Shown: in pieces, positions 11,901 through 24,000 of the stretch
How the letters are laid out: each line of letters opens with the position of its first letter
How positions within the stretch are numbered: position 1 is the first letter of the stretch
NCBI GenBank assembly: GCA_037976565.1
Contig: CP137671.1
Location: 19,101,910 to 19,165,909, forward strand
Reading direction: 5' to 3'
Length of the DNA stretch: 64,000 nt
Source of the DNA: Mesocentrotus franciscanus
Taxonomy: Eukaryota > Echinodermata > Echinoidea > Camarodonta > Strongylocentrotidae
Translations under genes and position numbers: made by a program
Notes under the pieces: model-generated
The model's database searches: none
Seen by the model: only the letters and a program-made list of their open reading frames with translations
What the model was told of the DNA's origin: nothing

Positions 11901-14900
11901 GTCCAGACTATATGATTAAACTTGTTGTACCTGGTTGTAAGCCTATTTGAACATTACCTTATCCCCTACCAAAACTGTACCTTTTCTGCTCCTCATCCCC
12001 ATGATATGCTTAACCCTTGTGCAAATGTTTTAATCATGATTTTGAATGCATAGTCTCATTTTAGTCTGTGCATCTTGATCAGTGTTACTAGTTACTTCAT
12101 ATACATGTATAATACTCTGTCCCATTCTTTTTCCAACCTGTGCACCAACAGGACAACTTATTTGAATGGCACTTCACTGTACGAGGCCCTCCAGACTCGG
12201 ACTTCTCAAAGGGTGTGTTCCATGGTCGTATTACGCTACCGCCAGAGTACCCCATGAAACCACCCAGTATCATGCTCCTTACAGTGAGTAGTCAATTCCT
12301 TGTGTGGTTTTGCTCTATATTAAATTCAGAGCCCTTCATGCAAAAAATATGCTAGATGCACGAGTAGAGGGGGCAAAAATCTCTGCACATACTACATCCA
12401 TTTTTGTTAAAGGACTATCTTGCGTTTGATGTCAGGTATTAAAAAAAAAGAAAATAAGCTTTAAAATCTTTTAAATTCACAGTACATTGAGAAATTCAAA
12501 ATCATTGTTTTCCTATCAAAATTTGCAATTGTTAAACTTTTGTATATCGTTTTCAGAGACAATTTTCTTTTATTAGAACAGTGTAGCAATAAAAGAAATA
12601 CATTGTTGTTGCCAATTTGAAGGACAATATGTGATCAACTTAATATTAATTAGCCCTAAAAAATCATTCCTGTCCCGACTTCCGAAAGGGTTAAGAGCCA
12701 CTTATTTGGTAGTAAGGGCGATTTTGTGCAATGTTTATACCTAGGTCTTTTTTCCATTTGACGAATAAACAATACCATGATTTGATCATCATGTTAGTAC
12801 TACCAGAAAGAGCCATCAGTCGATGGTCTTATCAAGAAAATAATCGTTGGTCAATTGGTCATATCAAGAGGCTGTCATTACAGGTGTTTTGTCCCATACT
12901 TTACCAACATCATCATAACTTTTTAATACAGCTGATGAGTTGATGATATTGTCAGCCCTACAAGAGCTTGAATCAGACCAAGTATTAAAAAACAAGGAGC
13001 TATCCTTACTTAGATGCTTTTTTGTTAACGTTTTCATTGTTCTTGGTAATGTAATAAGGATAATTAATTAGTATTTAATTGCCCACAATTACAAACTAAA
13101 ACATGAGTTGTATTATTTTAGCATTCTAAGTTGATATTGTATTATTGTTTATCATCAGCCCTTCATTGTTCTTGGTAATATGTAAATTAGCAGTCTACTT
13201 GGGATTGCCCACAATTAATAACTGAAATATGAGTTGTATCATTTAATAGTGTTCTATGTTTCACATTGTTTATCATCAGCCTACAGGGAGGTTTGAAGTG
13301 GGCACCAAGATCTGTCTTTCCATCTCTGGCCATCATCCTGAAACATGGCAACCGTCGTGGAGCAGTAAGTATGCATCTATCAGCTCCTCCCGTCTCTCCC
13401 CAGCCCCCCTTCCCTCCAACATACACACTCACATACCCTCCTCCCCAGGCTTGTAGACAAGATAGTGTAAAAATACATAAATACACACACACACACACTA
13501 CGCAGAAAGAAAGAAAACACTGAGAACGTTCCATTGATTGATGTCATGTACATTGTATATTATATGAAAATATAGGCTGTCTTCCATAAAAAATCAACAT
13601 CTTTTGGATGCTTAGTCACCCCGATTAAAAGCCTGCTCCTTACCCCCAAAAAAAATGCTCAAATTGATAGCAGATATTTGTGCACAGTCGGAGGGAATTT
13701 TTTTTTCTCAAGTTCAGCCAAATAACAAAATAGATTGATCCTTATGTCTCACACAGTCACACAACTAAGTTGCAAGTTATAAATTTTCTTTAGGTCCTAA
13801 TATTTTATAATATTCTAGTTTGCTCACACAGCATAAATACATGTAATACTTATAAATGACAATATGCTAGGATTTAGATATTTAGACATTTAGTGTGTAT
13901 TCTGTGAAGATTAAACCATTTTCCTACATGTATTTTGTTTTTCCACAGAAAAATTCCCTATTAATTCTTTCAATTATACATGTATCTAATTTTTCATCCA
14001 TGAATGTAGGGATGGATACTAGTAACTTGTCTATTAAATCCTATGTTAATTCGTCCTCCTGTTTTATAATTGTCATTAGCATACATGTATTGTGCAGAAA
14101 TGAATATTGTAAGAATGTTGCTGTATCATAACACTCTAGCAGGTAAAGTGTAAACCAAATCATGATCTGCTCTTATCCTCCAGTTCGAACAGTACTCCTG
14201 GCCATCATAGGCTTCATGCCAACGAAGGGTGAGGGCGCTATAGGCTCGCTAGACTACACACCTGATGAGAGAAAAGTGCTTGCCAGAAAGTAAGAATCTA
14301 TCTCGACATTTCTCATAGTATCCATTTCATCTCAAGTAATATTTTTAATGTGCTCTTCAGTGAGAGCTGAAGGAACATTTTGATAACAAACAGACAGACG
14401 GACAGTTAACATACATGCAGTTATTACAAAAAATTTAGGCCATATTTGAAAATAGTGTCATTCTATAAATAAAAAAATTTAGTCAAATTATTTTATTTTC
14501 AAAACAAATTTAAATTCTGAGAATTCATTGGTCAATGTCTACACCAAGCTGGCTGTTTATGTGTAGGCCTACAGTTAAGAGAGACATTTGCTCAAGCACC
14601 AATGACAAGTTTCGGGCAGTTTCTATTTGTTATGTACATATATATGCACATATTTATTTTATTTATTTTCCAGGAACATAAAGGAGTATAACAATAACAA
14701 AGAATTCAAGAAAGCAAAGTACAATTTTTAAAAAAAAACAATAACAAGAGAAAAGAAATCATCAACTTATGCCTGTGGATAACCAAAATAAGTCAAGTTT
14801 CTGTAGAAGGCTCTCCTCATTAGTTGATGATATAATATATAAATAAACATAATTTTACACAATTACATAAGATATACATGTATATAATTCAATACCATGA

Positions 14901-16762
14901 AGATGCAAAAATACAAATCAAGAGATCATGAATTTAAAACAACTATAGGCAGGTCGTATTGTCTGCACGTATTCTATTGTTATACATGCTACATCTCTGG
15001 AGATACTATTAGCTCAATTTCCCATTTGCGTTTGCTCATTACTTGGCAATCATAATTCATTTGTGTTCATTTGTAGTTTTCGATACTAGTGTTAAATTCT
15101 GTGATGTATCATTTTTCCATAAATTACTAGAACTCGAGACTACCTTTGATGTATCATTTAAAGCATTGTATGCATCCTATCTAAAACAATAATTTATTGT
15201 GCTGTAGATCACAAGAATGGAAGTGTGAGACTTGTGGCACACCAAACCGTAGCATCCTCCCTCCTGTCACCGCCAAGTCGGCAGCGATGCAGAAAGAAGC
15301 TGCAGAACTGGCCGCTCAAATCCAGTTCAAGGTATTGTAAATGAAAACTTAATGTAAACCCCATAGGTGGTATTCTCGAAAGCGGACTAACTGTAGTCCA
15401 TGGTTTATTCCTCCGACCAAGTATGGAATGCCAAGTGTCCATATGAATATATTTTTAAATAATTTGATATGTCCCTAAATTACCATGATAACATAATTAT
15501 TTCATAGTTATATTGTTGTTTATTAAATATGTTATTACATTTTATTTTAATTTAGTGACAGATTAAATTATTCAAAAACGTATTCATATGGAGACATGGC
15601 ATTCCATACTTAGTCATAGGATTAAACCATGGACTAAAGTAAGTCTGTTGAGAATACCACCCCATAACACTCTCAACGATCTGACTGCAATCCACTTTTT
15701 GAAATTGCCATACATAGGAATATATGATTATGAATATAAATATTCAAAATGTTAAATCTTCATGATCTGTTTCTCTGTAATGGTGTGAAAAGCAAAATAA
15801 AAATAATAAGGTATTTGGGGCTTTTGAGCTGGAAAAAATGCCTGATTGCCTGTGAGATTGCAGGGACACCAAAGCAGTCACAAGAATGTCTCTGACTTGA
15901 AGACCAAAAATAAATTTAGGTAATGGGGAGGAGGGGCATCTCTTAACATTTGAAATAAAAGGGATATCCATCCAAAACTTGTTACTGCGTTTATGTACTG
16001 AGAGATGTATGATGAAGTAGTCCAAAGAGTTGTCACCCCAAAAGCATACAGTAATTCTTTTTTCAGCCACTCCAATCTAATGGTCTACAATGAAAATAAT
16101 AAAATTACATTGTTTGTATGTCAACACATCCCTCTTCATGAATAACTACCATACATATTTACTATTACCGGTACCCTGTGATTGCATTTTTACAGAAAGA
16201 GGAGAAGAAGCCATCAAGTACATCAGAATCATCGCCGCCCCCTCCAGCCGCAGCTCCAGCGAACAACCATGTGCCTCCCCCTGTTCCACCGCACCCCTTC
16301 AACGTGATGAACCCCCCTATGGGAATGGGTCCAGTGCAGCCCCCTTTTATGCCTCTACCACCAAACTTCATGATGCCAGGCCAGGGGCAATTTGGCATGG
16401 CCAACAACCACAATCCACCGACACCTCAGCAGCCGTCAGAAGTCGGAAACGCCCAACCACAGGTGGCAGCAGATACGAACAGTACCGAACCTTCCAGTGG
16501 CCAGCAGGCATCAGCCTCACTGCCCGTAAGCCAATCATCGTCTACCAGTAACAGTTCAAACAATGATGGGCTGAGACAGAGAACTAATGTTCCTAGTCAA
16601 TCCAATTTGTCTCCCCCTTCCGGTGGGCATAGCCCTCTCTCTCAGATGAAAGAGGACTCCAGGGGATATTGTGCCCTCGTTACAATTAGCATCTTCAGCT
16701 TCGTCATCATCATCCTTATCTTCCGAAGGTTATACACCACGTATGCCTACAAGTTCTCATGA
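5999..16762 (+). CDS. UBE2J1: UBE2J1-like ER tail-anchored ubiquitin-conjugating enzyme E2, seven exons
   Basis: Exons: 5999-6029, 11212-11285, 12152-12283, 13280-13364, 14184-14289, 15208-15331 and 16196-16762 (stop TGA at 16760-16762). Phases agree and total 372 codons plus stop. UBE2J1 (Ubc6-type E2) charges ubiquitin for ER-associated degradation at the cytosolic face of the ER. The tiny first exon encodes MHAAYSRRSP and joins in phase to AVKRLMKE, as in the family. The E2 fold follows: DNLFEWHFTVRGPPDSDF, then PPEYPMKPPS, and the catalytic cysteine Cys91 in KICLSISGHHPETWQPSW, at the same number as in human. GFMPTKGEGAIGSLDYT is also conserved. The last exon encodes a long Pro/Ser/Asn-rich linker and a C-terminal membrane anchor (about residues 343-360) with a short luminal tail. 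It is about 50 residues longer than the human protein, mostly in the linker. Exon 1 is placed by phase and similarity only. Confidence 0.93.
6161..6220. repeat. GC-rich 60-bp palindrome with no spacer
   Basis: Two 30-bp arms (6161-6190 and 6191-6220) are reverse complements with one mismatch and meet at CGACG/CGTCG with no loop. The arms are dense in CpG. The 10-bp word GTCACACATA occurs at both edges (6156-6165 and 6219-6228), which could be a duplicated target or part of the arms. It lies in UBE2J1 intron 1, about 130 bp after exon 1. Confidence 0.85.
6334..7087. repeat. Foldback element with ~319-bp inverted arms
   Basis: The left arm 6334-6652 and right arm 6769-7087 are near-identical inverted copies, starting GGCGCTAGTGCAGTTCCG and ending next to a 116-bp unique spacer. 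Because the arms mirror each other, both strands show the same spurious 65-codon open frame; this is not treated as a gene. A relative with a different centre is at 59739-60150. The element sits in UBE2J1 intron 1. Confidence 0.88.
7364..8353. mobile_element. 990-bp DNA transposon-like element with perfect 9-bp target duplication
   Basis: The 9-bp word TGACTCTCT lies directly before (7355-7363) and after (8354-8362) the element. The ends are TAGTCTTAGACAG on the left and GCTTTCGGTCTA on the right, giving short imperfect inverted termini (TAGAC/GTCTA). A deletion derivative with the same two ends is at 26415-26546. Part of the interior (about 7588-7800) resembles 27348-27560. No transposase frame is visible, so it is non-autonomous. 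A 9-bp duplication is typical of Mutator-like elements, among others; the superfamily is not settled here. Confidence 0.85.
8354..9689. other. Intron 1 of UBE2J1, no gene seen
   Basis: After the target duplication this stretch is unremarkable AT-rich intron. A 79-codon minus-strand open frame around 8956-9195 shows no recognisable motif, codon pattern or splice context and was not called. Confidence 0.6.
9690..10187. repeat. Imperfect foldback element with AAAGTGTTGGGAGCC ends
   Basis: The left end (AAAGTGTTGGGAGCCCC near 9707) is mirrored by GGCTCCCAACACTTTGG near 10170. Inverted similarity continues inward for about 220 bp, including TTGTATCATA / TATGATACAA and TGTGTTTGAAG / CTTCAAACACA. 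The centre, near 9920-9960, is rich in CTAGATCTAGA. It lies in UBE2J1 intron 1. Confidence 0.8.
10690..10856. repeat. Inverted-repeat MITE
   Basis: Arms of about 60 bp begin AATAGCTGTTTTCG on the left and end CGAAAACAGCTATT on the right, with shared GTTGCCAATTTG / CAAATTGGCAAC inside. There is no coding content. It is in UBE2J1 intron 1. Confidence 0.8.
11392..11518. repeat. Short MITE with 18-bp terminal inverted repeats
   Basis: The ends CTGGGTCCCGTCTTACAA and TTGTAAGACGGGGCCCAG are inverted repeats with one mismatch, and inner words (ATCAATCGCAACTC / ATTGATTTGGATCAATCG) extend the symmetry. It lies in UBE2J1 intron 2. Confidence 0.82.
13483..13499. repeat. (AC)n microsatellite
   Basis: A short run of AC dinucleotides in UBE2J1 intron 4. 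Confidence 0.9.
15366..15661. repeat. 296-bp MITE with 5-bp target duplication
   Basis: The ends GGTGGTATTCTC and GAGAATACCACC are inverted, and longer arms share AGTCCATGGTTTA / TAAACCATGGACT and the word TATGGAATGCCA in inverted form. CCATA flanks both sides (15361-15365 and 15662-15666). It lies in UBE2J1 intron 6. Confidence 0.85.
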
Positions 16763-17712
16763 TGACTCATTCTTAAGGCCTCACAAGTAATGTGGTAGTG
16801 CACCTCAAGAAGTTACCATGTGCTAACTACGAACTGGACTATTAGCCCTGTACAATGCACGACATTTGGAAAGCATTCATTTTAGCCATAAAATATCCCC
16901 CAATTAGATTTTGTTTTCAAATCCAAAGTATTTTTACAAAACCTTTGGTCATTTTTTACTACTTGTCACGAAAGGATGAGGGAAGTATATACATGTACGT
17001 GTAGAATTGATAGCCTTGCTCAGGTAACCTAAATTTAAGAGCAATTCAGTTAGTGCTTTACGAGTCATTCATCCTAAATTTCCTTACATGTCGTCCATTG
17101 GGTAGGATGTAAAGCTGTAGTTCCCTTTGGGCTTACTTACAATGTATCAACATGTATTAATCAGTTTCCTGTGATCAACCATGGTGAGCTGAAATCTGTA
17201 GTGATGGCAGTTTTAAGTGATCATGATATTTACTTGCATTTTTGACAATGTCTTGTCTATATGTCAAAGAATATTGTGCTACATACTTCTTGAATAGTGC
17301 CAAAAATTATTATTAGAATTCTCCATTGCCTTTTGCCTATAGATTTGTATTAGATTACAAAAGGAAATGAATATTGAAATGGTATCAGTTATTCAACCCT
17401 AAGAATACTTGGCTGGAGATTAACTCTAAAGCTCTGACTGAAGTTGGGTGGAAAGTGGTGATATAGGTATATTAATATCCAACAGGTTAAGGGCACCTAC
17501 AATTTAGACACAATTAAAATTAACAAAAAATAATAATCATGAAGGTTGCATGGTTATACATCACATCTTACACTAATTGAAAAGTTCCAAAGGTGATGAT
17601 ATGGATACTGATGTTTTCTTTCAAAATATAGGTGTACTCAATTTTTGAAATTCTTCTCTGTATTTAACTCAAATTATTTATTTAACTTGATCGCTTTATA
17701 TACACCCCTTTA

Positions 17713-17748
<36 letters not shown>

Positions 17749-20006
17749 AAAACAATTATGTTGACAAAGTATAGTACTTATGAGTCTTCCAAATGACATT
17801 TTTCCTTCTCTTGGAATGTTTTGAGTAGTAATATATTATATGAAATAGTTCTTTGCCATGTAATTGTACATAAGAGTATTATTTGTTTCAAAATACCATT
17901 CCAAATATATATATGGAGATAATAAATAGCACAGTAAAGTAAATGGCACTTGTGGCATGTAATGTCTTTGTGTGGGTGCATTGTAAATCCAATAATTCTT
18001 GGGAGGTAGATGATTATGTAGGACCAGATTTTTGAAGAAATTGTAAGTAAGATATAAATATTTTAAAAAGTAGATTCTATGTGATTAAAGTCTTGAACGC
18101 TAGCATGACTAGCCAGCCACATTGTTGGGGTAATGTAGCCCTCCAGTTGGAGAGATCTGATCAGCTGCGAATCAATGTGGGGCCACACAAATTGCACGGC
18201 TGCCCATTGACCTATACATTGAGGAAGTGAGGCATTCCTCTGCATGGACTTCAACTTCTTTGCATTCACATTTTTAACAGATTATTTTGGGACCTCGGTC
18301 AACAACAATTTACGTTCTAAAGCCTCACTGCACTACTTGTAGCTACTTGCTACCTCTATATATATATAGAAAACAATGCCTAAGCGGTGCCTGTTGGTCC
18401 CCCATGATCCTCTTTCCTTATGTTAATTGAGAGCTGAGTTGATGAGATAACCACCTGTCAGTGACCATGCTGGGAGGTCTAATCCCTCCTGGCCAAACTA
18501 GTGCAAAAGGGCTTTAAAGAAATTTTGAAAATGTTTTTGCAATACATTCAAAATCAAGTCAGGAGTTTGGTTGTATGTGGAGTATGTTGTGTGTTGGAAA
18601 GGTTAAGATAAACCAGAGCACTTGATGTCATGAGAAATGAAATTGAAAGTGCCTGCAGAAAGCAAAGGTGATAATTAGCGGTGTGGTATCAGAATGTAGT
18701 GAAAAGGTTCAGAGGCATTGCAAGAAGTGGGGGGTATGACACCCATTTGGGGTTCCATCATGTTCTAGGACTCTTTTTCAGATGGATCGAGTCAAAGCAA
18801 CTGGTATATCCCTGCATGGCATGGATAACCAGGAAACAAAAATATAATTAAATACCTTAATATCACTGTAAGAAAATCATACTTATACAACACCAAATCC
18901 TAAAAGAGCTCCTGCAAAAAGGGTTTTTTTTTACAGTGCCCAAGACACCTTACGGAGAGAAACAGAAAGATGCCGTTTGACAGGACTTGGATGGAACGCT
19001 TCATCACACATTTTAATCTGATTCATATACTATTTATTTCATCATAAATAATGCAGTTGAAAAACGTATTTTGGGTTGGCAGGATTGATTGGTAAATTTC
19101 AATGCATAGATAATAATAATCACAAAGGCACAATAAAAGAAGTTCTGCTTTTTTAGCAACAGATTTCTTACAATGGATGACTTAAAAAGAAATAAAATTA
19201 AAAATAATTGCTCCCTTCCCCCAAAAAAATCTTTAGGACACGTTTGGACTTTAGTGCTACTTTTGTTAAACAGGTACCCAACATAATGTACCTCATGTTA
19301 CTTACTATTCTCATTTTATGTTTTCTGCACATGGATTGATTTTTTTTTTTTAAAGAGATTTTGAAATTTCCCTTTGTTTTTGGCTGGGTAAATAAACCAG
19401 ACTTTTTTTATCGCTAATTAAAAGAAATCAAATAAAATTGTGATTCTAGACACTACCATCTCATCCAACTCTGTATTATTATCAAAAAGATGTTGATATT
19501 ACCCTTTTCTTTTTTTTAAGTAAAAAAGCTTACGCATCTTAGAAAGCCATTGACAGATCTCACATTAGAAGTAAACTGCATACAGAATTGATAAAGATAA
19601 ACATTCTAAAACTTATTAATTAGCATCAAAAAAATAAATTCTTCCTTTTGCTATGTAAACATACTGTATAGTCTGAAGCAACAGAGTTGTACATATAATT
19701 CATGCATTGTGCTTTCTGCAGAGATTTGAGTCATGGGTCAAGAAAATATGTTTTGTATTATACTCCCAATAGTAACATCTACTTACACCAAATTAAAAAG
19801 CGTCTTCTTTTTAAATATATATATATCATATATCGATCGAATGGAACTCGCCCACATCTAAAAACAGATACAGAAAATGTTATACTGAGTGTCATTTCCC
19901 TGTAGGCGATATTCATACATAAAAATATATATATACATTTGTATATAGTATCAAGGTGATTTCATATTGCTTTCGATATTTGTAACATCATCTTCTCACT
20001 TCATAG
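16763..20006 (+). other. UBE2J1 3' UTR and intergenic DNA
   Basis: No gene is seen here. The UBE2J1 3' UTR must occupy the start; an AATAAA near 17921-17926 is one possible poly(A) signal, but the true end is not decided by the sequence. A (CT)n microsatellite is at about 17715-17747 and a TA-rich run is near 18357-18369. A 68-codon minus frame at 18063-18269 has no recognised motif. Confidence 0.5.
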
Positions 20007-20430
20007 TAATAATAAGAATAATATTGGATTCTTATATAGCGCACGTATCCACCTTGCAAGGTGCTCAAGGCGCTCCAATAATATTTTGGATTAGTATCAA
20101 GTGCTTAATACATCTGCCATAACTAATCTACCATATAGATTATTATCCCTGTGTCGGATTCAGATTTGCTTGCACTCAACTTCATGCATATTCTCCCCTC
20201 GCTGGAGAGCATCAGGCAAGTCCACTTATTTGCAAACACTCACAATGCCAAGCAATCTACAACTTCCGCATCCTACCTGGTAATCATTTAATACCTGGGT
20301 GGAGAGAAAAAAATGTAGATCAAATGCCCTGCTTACGGATACGAATGCTGGAAATAAAGTGGATTGAACCTACAACCTTCACATCTCCAGCCAAGTGTTT
20401 AAACCACTCAACCATCACATCTCTACATAG
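20007..20430 (-). mobile_element. tRNA-derived SINE (minus orientation)
   Basis: Read on the minus strand, a tRNA-like head is present near 20430-20340 (B-box-like GGTTCAATCC near 20358). A middle with CCACCCAGGTATTAAATG follows, and then a tail with GAGCACCTTGCAAGGTGG, GCGCTATATAAGAATCC and ATT repeats. The same middle and a related tail are present in the fuller copy at 43965-44345. Confidence 0.7.
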
Positions 20431-20520
20431 AGGTCAATTGCTCTTAATATTATGGTTTACTACTATACACTGTATATCATGTCCTGTGTAGTACATATCT
20501 AGAACAAGGCCCCTGTATAT

Positions 20521-20710
20521 GAGTGAGGCGTGATGGCTCAGTGGTAGAACGTTGGTCTTTTTAACGCGAGGCCCCAGGTTAGAAACCAATTTGATGCGCT
20601 AGTTCCCTTTGGTATGGCATTAATCCTCATAACCAAGTCCCTCGGAGAGGACTTAAAGTCGTCAGTCTCCTAGTTTACTTACAGGCATACACATGCTTTC
20701 TTAGCAGTCA
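20521..20710 (+). mobile_element. tRNA-derived SINE fragment
   Basis: The sequence starts with a tRNA-like segment with A-box-like TGGCTCAGTGGTAGAACG and a degenerate B box (GGTTAGAAACC). The tail contains CCCTCGGAGAGGACTTAAAG and ACATGCTTTCTTAGCAGTCA. The mutated B box argues against a functional tRNA. Confidence 0.65.
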
Positions 20711-21008
20711 AGTAAAACAAACGAACCAACCACATGTACGTGCTTCCAAAGTGCTCCAGAGTTAATACCTGATAACATGTCAGCAAAATGAAATGTAGAA
20801 AGCAGCTTGTGTGTCACATCTGTATGCGACAAAACACAAATCATGCATACAGAGCATTCTTGGGCACAGCTGTTCTTTTTTTTTACCTCCTCAAAATCAC
20901 AGCTAGCCGTTCGTTTACACATGAAATTTTGCCATGATTGTCTTTTCCAAATCATGCCTCTATGTGTGGGGATTAAGAGCACTATACACGTGTAATACAT
21001 ATTCATAC

Positions 21009-24000
21009 TTAATTAGTGGATTTGGCAAACTCTTGTGAAGCAGAAAGCAGCTTGTTGCGATAATCGTAAAGGCTCTGCCAGTTCTTTCTACTGCTATTCA
21101 ACTGATTGTTCTTGGCGTGTTCGTAGGTGAAATTGGGCGTCTTCATCTCGTACCTGCATCAACAAATTTAAAAAGAAATAGAAAATGGATAGCAAGCATA
21201 GAACTTTAGTCAGAAACATAAGGAAATGTAACATATTGCTTCCTAGTTTATGTTTACCCATGACATGACCCTCACATGTAACTTTACAAGTGCCTTATAT
21301 TTCAAAAGGAATGTAGAAACCTGTAATGATATTAAACATAATGGTACATAGAAGCATAGTGTCAAATATAAAGAACAGCAAAGCAGTTGTTATGTTATAT
21401 GTTGTTGATTTTTATGGCATATGAGACATTGGTATGTATTAGAGGAATATAGAACAATGTTTTGAACATTTATTGCAGCGATAATTAATTGTTAGGAACC
21501 ACACATTTAATGAAATAATTAAGTATTCTAATAATTAAGTAATTGAATTTGACTTCTAAGATTCTAAGCAGATTATGGGAAAACATATACTGCTAAAATA
21601 TATGAAGGTTTTCACTGGGGATGTATACGTACATGTATACAGTCCTTCTATTTCATCACCATACACCTTATTGGTTCCACATGCACATGTCACACATGTC
21701 TTATTTTAATATGATATTCATGATCAACCAACCACTGAGCTTTGTTTTATTTTTGTGTTTCTTTCTGTATTCTAGCATGAATTATTCAGGTATCTTTCAT
21801 CAGACCAATTAAAAAGAATGTTTGGTCATAGGATCAACGAGACAAAAACCCTTTCAAGAAAGCTAGTCATTCCACATTTCGTAGTTTGGCCCGACAACAA
21901 CTTTTAACTGAGATTTGATTCTTCAACTCTTTGACCGAGCTCATACCCATATTTACATGTACATTTTTAGATCGTTTTCAGAGTCATTACATTTTATTTT
22001 AAACAATTTGAAGAACAAAATGTAATGAATTTGATGTTTCTAAAAATCTTGTCCTGAAAGCAGTAAACCTTACCACTTCGGCACTGGACCTCTGATTCGC
22101 TCCAGCTCCTCCTGCCTCTTGGTCTCCAGGATCCTTTGCTCCTCTATCCTGAGGCGCTCCATGCGGAGCTTGGACAGCTCGTATTCAAAAGGAGACGCCA
22201 CCACTTTCTCATCTACGAACTCCTGGGATGCCTGGGGTCAACAAGAATTGGGATGAAGCAGGTTTTTAAAAGAAATGGTTTTACTCTTAAATACTGGTAG
22301 ATGACATTAGGGCCTTTTTGTTTGTCACGTCCACAGATGACGTCAAAGATGTGACGTCAGGCCCAATTTGAGAACGCGTTCATCCACGATTTGAGGTTTG
22401 TCAGAAAACGTGAACCCGTTGTCAAAATGATGTCATCTTGCTATATCGCAGCGTAAATCAGAAAGGAAAGACAGAAAGAGAAAGTGATAGAATGATAAAA
22501 ACAAAGAATAACATAAGAGAAGGTGATAGAAGAAACAAGGAATAACATAAGGAAATTAAGACAGAAAGAGAAGGTGATATAATAATAAAAACAAAGAATA
22601 ACATAAGGAAAGAGAGAAAGAGAAGGTGATAGAATGATAAAAACAAAGAATAACATAAGAGACGGAGATAGAAGGAAGAAACAAAGACAGAAAGAGAAGG
22701 TGATAGAATAATTAAAAAAAAGATTTACAAAAGAAAAGGTGATAGAAGGAAGAAACAAGGATTAACATAAGGAAATTAAGACAGAAAGAGAAGGTGATAG
22801 AATGATTAAAAAAAAGAATTACATAAGAAAAGGTGATAAAAGGAAGAAACAAAGAATAACATAAGGAAAAGGCAGAAAGAGAATGTGATAGAATGATAAA
22901 AACAAAGAATTACATAAGAAAAGGTGATAGAAGAAACAAAGACGGAAAGAGAAGGTGATAGAATGATAAAAACAAAGATTTACATAAGAAAAGGTGATAG
23001 AAGGAAGAAACAAAGGATAGCGTAAGGAAAGATAGAAAGAGGAAATTAATAGAATAATAAAAACAAAGACTAACATATGAGAGAAGGTGATATAGAAGGA
23101 AGAAATAAAGAATAACATAGGGAAAGACAGAAAGAGAAAATGATAAAGAATACATGTAGATAGTGGAAAGACAGAAGAGAAGATGAAAGATGGAAAAACA
23201 AAGAATAACATAAGGAATGGTAGGAAGAAAATGATAGAACGATAAAAACAAAGAATCAGATAAGAAAAAGTGATAGAAGGAAGAAACAAAGAATAACATG
23301 AGGAAAGATAGAAAGAAAAAATGATAGAATGGTTAATACAATAAACAATAACATAAGGAAAGACAGAAAGAGAAAATGATAAAGAATAGATATGGAAAGA
23401 TAGAAGAGAAGATGAAAGATGGACAAACAAAGAATAACAAAGAAAAACAGAGAGAGAAAATGATAAAAGGAAAACAAAGAATAACATGATGAAAGATAGA
23501 AAAAAATGATAGAATAATAAACGAAGAATAACATAAGAAATGAAAGAAGGAGAAATTGAATAAGCACGCGCGGAGGCCATTACGTCATTGTGTAGAGAAC
23601 GGGCGTCAACTAAAAACAAAAGGGTTATAAAGTAGTGAACAGGACGGGTTGACTGCAGCCAATTCGCATCATTAGAGGACGGGAACAGTGTCCTCGTCCA
23701 CACAAACGAAAAGCCCCTATTGTAAGACACTAATTAACCAGGTTTTAAATCAAATGGCAGAATAATATGTGAAATAACATCTAGGCTCAAGGTTATTAAC
23801 TCTGGGTTAAATGACATTAGTAGAAACCTTTCAGTCTCGGAGCAGATTTAAGGCTCTCTAACTTTATACAATAGTGTTACATTATATTGATATATTGCTG
23901 GAAAACAAGAAGGTCCTTTAAATGTGAGCTTTGGCGTAAGATCAGGTTTAAACTCAGACCTCAGACTAACTTCCTTTCTTAAAGCTGATTTTGAATAAAA

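Noticed and set aside
16165..16413. Gly-rich minus frame opposite the UBE2J1 linker
   Set aside because: It is the antisense shadow of the proline-rich coding exon.
18063..18269. 68-codon minus frame
   Set aside because: No motif, no flanking exons and no family recognised; its length is expected by chance.
22441..23730. Long minus-strand open frames up to 303 codons, Phe/Leu/Ser-rich
   Set aside because: They lie wholly in the purine-rich minisatellite; strand composition removes stop codons and several frames are open at once.
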